In this document: positions 50,673 to 64,000 of the stretch, piece after piece
Layout: every line of letters begins with the position of its first letter
Numbering within the stretch: position 1 is the first letter of the stretch
NCBI RefSeq assembly: GCF_018991925.1
Contig: NW_024725489.1
Coordinates: 4,734,363-4,798,362, forward strand
Direction: 5' to 3'
Source of the DNA: Homarus americanus
Taxonomy: Eukaryota > Arthropoda > Malacostraca > Decapoda > Nephropidae
Length of the DNA: 64,000 nucleotides
Notes under the pieces: generated by a model
What the model was told of the DNA's origin: nothing
Databases searched by the model: none
The model's input: only the letters and a program-made list of their open reading frames with translations
Program-made: the position numbers and the translations under genes

Positions 50673-51499
50673 ATATATCTTAAAATAAGTAGGCTTAATC
50701 TGGGTTGTATCTCAGAACAAGTCAAGGCTAGATTTATCAAGCATTCTCAGCTTTGTTCCTCATTTACAAACGTTTCACATCACTCAAGAAAAAAAAACGT
50801 TCTGTATCCCCCCGAAGAAACGTTTTTGGTGACGTCATTCACTGTTTACGCCTGCAGTGGATTTACAACGAATTCACTTGTTAGTTTGGCATTCATTCAC
50901 TTACATCACACGGTCCACCTTCGAGAGTAGTCAGTTCCTTACTGTTTTTTCTTTCAGTCACTCTCTGATTCCTTGTTTTAATTTCTCTATCTCTTCCACG
51001 CTTTCCCTTTCCACTCTACGCTTCCTTACTTCGTCTTCATCACTTTCTTTAATCGCATATTTTCTTCATTTCCTTTTCTCTAATATAACTTTCACTCTTC
51101 CTCATTGTAATAACACTCCTTCATCTCTTCATTTTCTTTCGTCTCTCTTTTCTCATTAATTTCTCCTAATTCTTCCCAACCTTCTTATTTCCCTCTCTTT
51201 TTCCTCCCTTTTCCTCACGTTCCTTGTCCACTCTTTTCCTTTCTCATTTCCTATTGTTTATAATTTCTCTCATATTTCTAATTCTCTCTCCTATTCATTT
51301 CCTTTTTTTCACTTTCTATTCCCTATCCTGTCCACTTTTCCCTTGCCCTTTCACTTTCCACTTTCCCTCACACCCTCGACGTTTTTAGTCCACTTTTCCC
51401 TTGCCCTCTCACTTTCCCCTTTCTCCCACACCCTGACGTTTTATAGTTCCCTCTCACTGCCCTCTCACCTATGCACGTCAGTCTGTCCTTCACATAATA
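50673..51499 (-). other. Probable 3' UTR/flank of the K+ channel gene, pyrimidine-rich
   Basis: From about 50930 to 51480 the + strand is C/T-rich (TTCTCT, CTTTCC phrases), so the channel mRNA would carry a purine-rich 3' UTR. No exon is seen. Confidence 0.4.
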
Positions 51500-60279
<8,780 letters not shown>

Positions 60280-60304
60280 CTGTGGAAGATGGTGAGTGTT
60301 AGTG

Positions 60305-61275
60305 TATGGGCGGACCCTGCAACACAAGGGAAATATATATAGTGTAGACAAACCCTGCAACACAAGGTAAATATATATAGTGTAGACAAACCCTGCAACA
60401 CAAGGTAAATATATATAGTGTAGACAAACCCTGCAACACAAGGTAAATATATATAGTGTGGACAAACCCTGCAACACAAGGTAAATATATATAGTGTAGA
60501 CAAACCCTGCAACACAAGGTAAATATATATATAGTGTGGACAAACCCTGCAACACAAGGTAAATATATATAGTGTGACAAACCCTGCAACACAAGGTAAA
60601 TATATATAGTGTGGACAAACCCTGCAACACAAGGTAAATATATATAGTGTAGACAAACCCTGCAACACAAGGTAAATATATATATAGTGTGGACAAACCC
60701 TGCAACACAAGGTAAATATATATAGTGTGGACAAACCCTGCAACACAAGGTAAATATATATAGTGTAGACAAACCCTGCAACACAAGGTAAATATATATA
60801 TAGTGTGGACAAACCCTGCAACACAAGGTAAATATATATAGTGTGGACAAACCCTGCAACACAAGGTAAATATATATAGTGTAGACAAACCCTGCAACAC
60901 AAGGTAAATATATATATAGTGTGGACAAACCCTGCAACACAAGGTAAATATATATAGTGTGGACAAACCCTGCAACACAAGGTAATATATAGTGTTGCAA
61001 ACAAACACAAGGTAAATATATATAGTGTGGACAAACCCTGCAACACAAGGTAAATATATATAGTGTAGACAAACCCTGCAACACAAGGTAAATATATATA
61101 TAGTGTGGACAAACCCTGCAACACAAGGTAAATATATATAGTGTAGACAAACCCTGCAACACAAGGTAAATATATATAGTGTAGACAAACCCTGCAACAC
61201 AAGGTAAATATATATAGTGTAGACAAACCCTGCAACACAAGGTAAATATATATATATAATGTTGCCAAACCCTGC
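60305..61275 (-). repeat. 38-40-bp minisatellite upstream of the P1/M2 exon, acceptor-like units
   Basis: About 25 near-identical units (one at 60349-60386). On the gene strand each unit reads TATATTTACCTTGTGTTGCAG, then GGTTTG, which looks like a 3' splice site. The true acceptor (CTTCCACAG|GGTACG) is only 25 bases beyond the array. The 300-400-codon open frames on the - strand come from the repeat. Confidence 0.95.
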
Positions 61276-61497
61276 AACACACAACTACCCAACCACACCC
61301 TCTGAGACTTACCTTAATTAATGTCTATAAAACAAAAACAAAGATTAAACCATGGGTCCTCACCTGTGCCTACGGAGACAAAGTGGCCATCGACAAGGAA
61401 CAAGGAACAAGGAACAAGGACATACAGTGTGGTGTGCAGGGAACAATGCGAGTCATTAAGCTAAGAGGAAGAAATAATTAGCACGGAAATACTTACT

Positions 61498-61536
<39 letters not shown>

Positions 61537-62035
61537 ACAGTGGGAAGGGTGGCACAGGAGTCAGTCAGCAGTGTCAGCTCAGTAGGTCAGCAGCAGATCG
61601 GTTAGAATGGTCAGCTCAAGAGGTCAATTAATGAACTAAGGAAAGGAGGTCAAACTGTACCTCGAGGGGGGGGGGAGGATCATGAGGTCAGAGGTCAGGT
61701 GAAGCCAAAAAATAGATCAGGTTGTTATTGTGGGGAAAGGAGAGAGAGGAGGGGGAGGGAGAGGGTGGGGGGAGAGGAGGAGGGTGTGGAGAGGGGGGTG
61801 GTTACCGGTTGGCGTCCATTAGTTTAATTGACTTGGGTTCCCCCTTCCTCCACCCCCTCCCTTCCTTCCTTCTCCCTTCCTCCTCCCCCTCCTCCCTTCC
61901 TTCTTTCCCTCTTCCCATCTCCTTTCTTTAATTTATTTCTCTTATTCCTTCTAAGGCATTTGTCATCACCATTCTCTCTCTCTCTCGTCTTTATTCATCA
62001 GTCATAATTATTCCATAGAAGTGAACTAAAAAAAA

Positions 62036-62037
<2 letters not shown>
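61276..62037. other. TASK 5' intron or flank, no exon seen
   Basis: Contains CAAGGAACAAGGAACAAGGA at about 61399, (TG)n at 61502-61532 and a GGGAGAGGAG-rich then CCTTCC-rich stretch (61730-61920). I could not find the M1/P1 exons. Confidence 0.45.

Positions 62038-62039
<2 letters not shown>

Positions 62040-62099
<60 letters not shown>
62040..62099 (+). repeat. (AC)n microsatellite
   Basis: About 30 AC units. Confidence 0.95.
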
Positions 62100-62102
<3 letters not shown>

Positions 62103-62337
62103 TAAAGTAACTAAAATAAAAACATCACTCCTCTTTTGTTATTTAGTGAAAAGGATCAAAAAATGTAATTGAAAAAAAAAGAGAAAAAAAAGTATATATA
62201 AAACTGACCCAAAATAGTGTATATATGTTTGTATTAATTTATATGTAAACAATGTATATAGTAGTATTAGTTTGACTGGTAAAATATTGGCCAGTGATTT
62301 AGTTTGAATTATTTTGTGGTTGTGTGAGGCAGCCAGT

Positions 62338-62358
62338 GTATGTATGTATGTATGTATG

Positions 62359-62389
<31 letters not shown>

Positions 62390-62506
62390 GTATGTATGTA
62401 TGTATTTGTGTGCGTATGTATTTATGTGTGTATGTAGATATGTAATGTAAAAATGTATGTATGTATGTATGTATGTATGTATGTATGTATGTATGTATGT
62501 ATGTAT
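62338..62506 (+). repeat. (TATG)n microsatellite
   Basis: Two blocks of about 15 and 13 TATG units around a diverged middle. Confidence 0.95.
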
Positions 62507-62834
62507 TCTCTCGACTTTCTACCCTAATAACAGGAGCCACTAGCCACAGACAGACAGACAGACAGACTCCTACCAACCTATATGACCTTCCTACACCTGA
62601 AGAATCCATTATGGTTGACCTTTGACCCTTGGTGAACCAGGTGTGGACGGGTTAAAGGGATGCTGAGTCATAAAAAACACCAATTTGTATTTTTTTGGGG
62701 GGAGTGACCTTTGACCCTATTTGACCTGGTTATAGAGGTCAAATATAGATCTAATTAGTGTCAGTCTGTGGTGGTTGTATCTTGACGTGTTTGTATCCAG
62801 GTGTAGGTAGGTAATTAGGATGATGTAATTAGTG

Positions 62835-63190
62835 ACAGGTAAGTTGATGGATGTACTCAGTCAAAGGTAAGTTGGTTCATGTACTCAATCACAGGTAAAC
62901 CAATCATGTACTCAATCACAGGTAAACTAATCAATCACTCAATCACAGATAAGCTTAGCATGTACTCAATCACAAATAAGCAAATCATGTACTCAATCAC
63001 AGGTAAGCAAATAATGTACTCAATAACAGGTAAACTAATCAATCACTCAATCACAGATAAGCAAATCATGTACTCAATCACAGGTAAGCAAATAATGTAC
63101 TCAATCACAGGTAAACTAATCAATCACTCAATCACAGATAAGCAAATCATATACTCAATCACAGGTAAACTAATCATGTACTCAGTCACA
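62835..63190 (+). repeat. 27-bp minisatellite, about 13 copies
   Basis: Unit of the form TGTACTCAATCACAGGTAAG plus CAAATCA. The period is a multiple of 3, so one frame reads a 9-residue cycle (MYSITGKLI). Many units carry CAGGTAAG on the + strand. Confidence 0.95.
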
Positions 63191-63386
63191 AGGCCCACAC
63201 ACCTTTACAATGACCCCGAGTACATAACACGCCATTTCTGTAATCATTTTAACTATTTATAAACTGTACTCGTGTAAGCTCAGGTAAAATTAGATGAATG
63301 ACGACCCAGGATTACTGAACACCAAAACACTCCCATCCATTTGGCGGTTTCCTGAACTTTTGAATTTTATTAAATGACGACAAAAT

Positions 63387-63704
63387 ATCCACAAATCTAC
63401 CCATAAATCCATAAATCCACCCATAAATCCCATAAATCCACAAATTGTATAAATTGACAAATCCCATAAATCCCACAAATCCCATAAATCCCATAAATCC
63501 CACGAATCCCATAAATCCCATAAATCCCACAAATCCCATAAATCCCACAAATCCCATAAATCCCACAAATCCCATAAATTCACGCATCCTCAAATCCCAC
63601 AAATCCCATAAATCCCACAAATCCTATAAATCCCACAAATCTCAAATCCCACAAATCCCATAAATCCACGCATCCTCAAATCCCACAAATCCCACAAATC
63701 CCAC
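63387..63704 (+). repeat. 9-bp minisatellite CCCATAAAT / CCCACAAAT
   Basis: About 33 copies alternating two 9-base variants. The Trp/Asp/Leu and Gly/Phe/Met frames on the - strand are repeat artefacts. Confidence 0.95.
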
Positions 63705-64000
63705 CTGTGTCTGCTTATTAATTACTGTCTGGGGGGTATTGAGGTGATGTTAATTATCAGAGGTAAATGGTGTTAGCTGTTGGCTGAATAGGAGGTCTTA
63801 ATATAGGTTTATGGGAGCTACGGTGACCTCTGACCTCTGACCTCTCTTCCTCCAAAATTGACCCCCCCAGAGAATCCTTAAAATGACCCCCCCCTCCTCT
63901 CTCCCTCCCTCTCTCCTTCAAAAAGTAGATAAGGGGCAAGAAATCTAAGGGGGCTAGGGGTCAAATATTAAGGGGTTAAGGGGGTAAATATTAAGGGGTA
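63705..64000. other. No gene seen to the window edge
   Basis: CT-rich patches and a short GGGGTCAAATATTAAGGGGT duplication at the end. Confidence 0.4.

Noticed and set aside
62139..62609. 156-codon - strand ORF (YIHTYIHT repeats)
   Set aside because: Translation of the (TATG)n microsatellite.

Overview
This window is eukaryotic: spliced genes, long introns, dense microsatellites, several transposon relics, TTAGG-type (AACCT) tracts and a 100-base assembly gap. The arthropod-type telomeric motif, the arthropod-like two-pore potassium channel and the very heavy simple-repeat load suggest an arthropod, most likely a decapod crustacean. That assignment is inference. No bacterial or viral gene block was seen.

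Two genes are well supported, both partial. On the + strand, 2325-4890 holds the last three coding exons of a YTH-domain (YTHDC2-like) RNA-binding protein with an unusual glycine-rich RGG tail. On the - strand, 60279-51500 holds the last five coding exons of a TASK-type (KCNK3/KCNK9-like) two-pore-domain K+ channel. They carry the first filter GYGH, the second filter GFGD, the VLRFVT motif after M4 and a C-terminal KRNSV. All junction phases agree. The N-terminal exons lie beyond the right edge or were not recognised. A weaker candidate is a first coding exon (ATG plus GTATGT donor) at 21002-21055 on the + strand.

Layout: 1-1266 has an acidic ORF with a promoter-like upstream region and a fold-back element; 1267-4890 is YTH gene plus LINE/MITE debris; 5-20 kb is mobile-element debris (piggyBac and hAT pseudogenes, LTR-like, SINE-like and MITE-like pieces, two large palindromes); 21-23 kb has the candidate first exon. 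From 23.07 to 42.33 kb three unrelated satellites abut: a 25-bp satellite (7.8 kb), a 19-bp satellite (2.95 kb), a gap, then a roughly 310-bp AT-rich satellite (8.3 kb). 42.3-50.5 kb is largely non-coding. 51.5-60.3 kb is the K+ channel gene, and 60.3-64 kb is more tandem repeats, probably inside its 5' intron.

The most interesting pattern is in the K+ channel gene. Minisatellites in several introns start at exon boundaries and copy the splice junction itself: the 3' splice site and 5' splice site of the M3/P2 exon, the 5' splice site of the Cys-rich tail exon, and probably the 5' splice site of the M4 exon. An acceptor-like array also sits just upstream of the P1/M2 exon. The very long ORFs in the satellites are artefacts of repeat units that lack stop codons.
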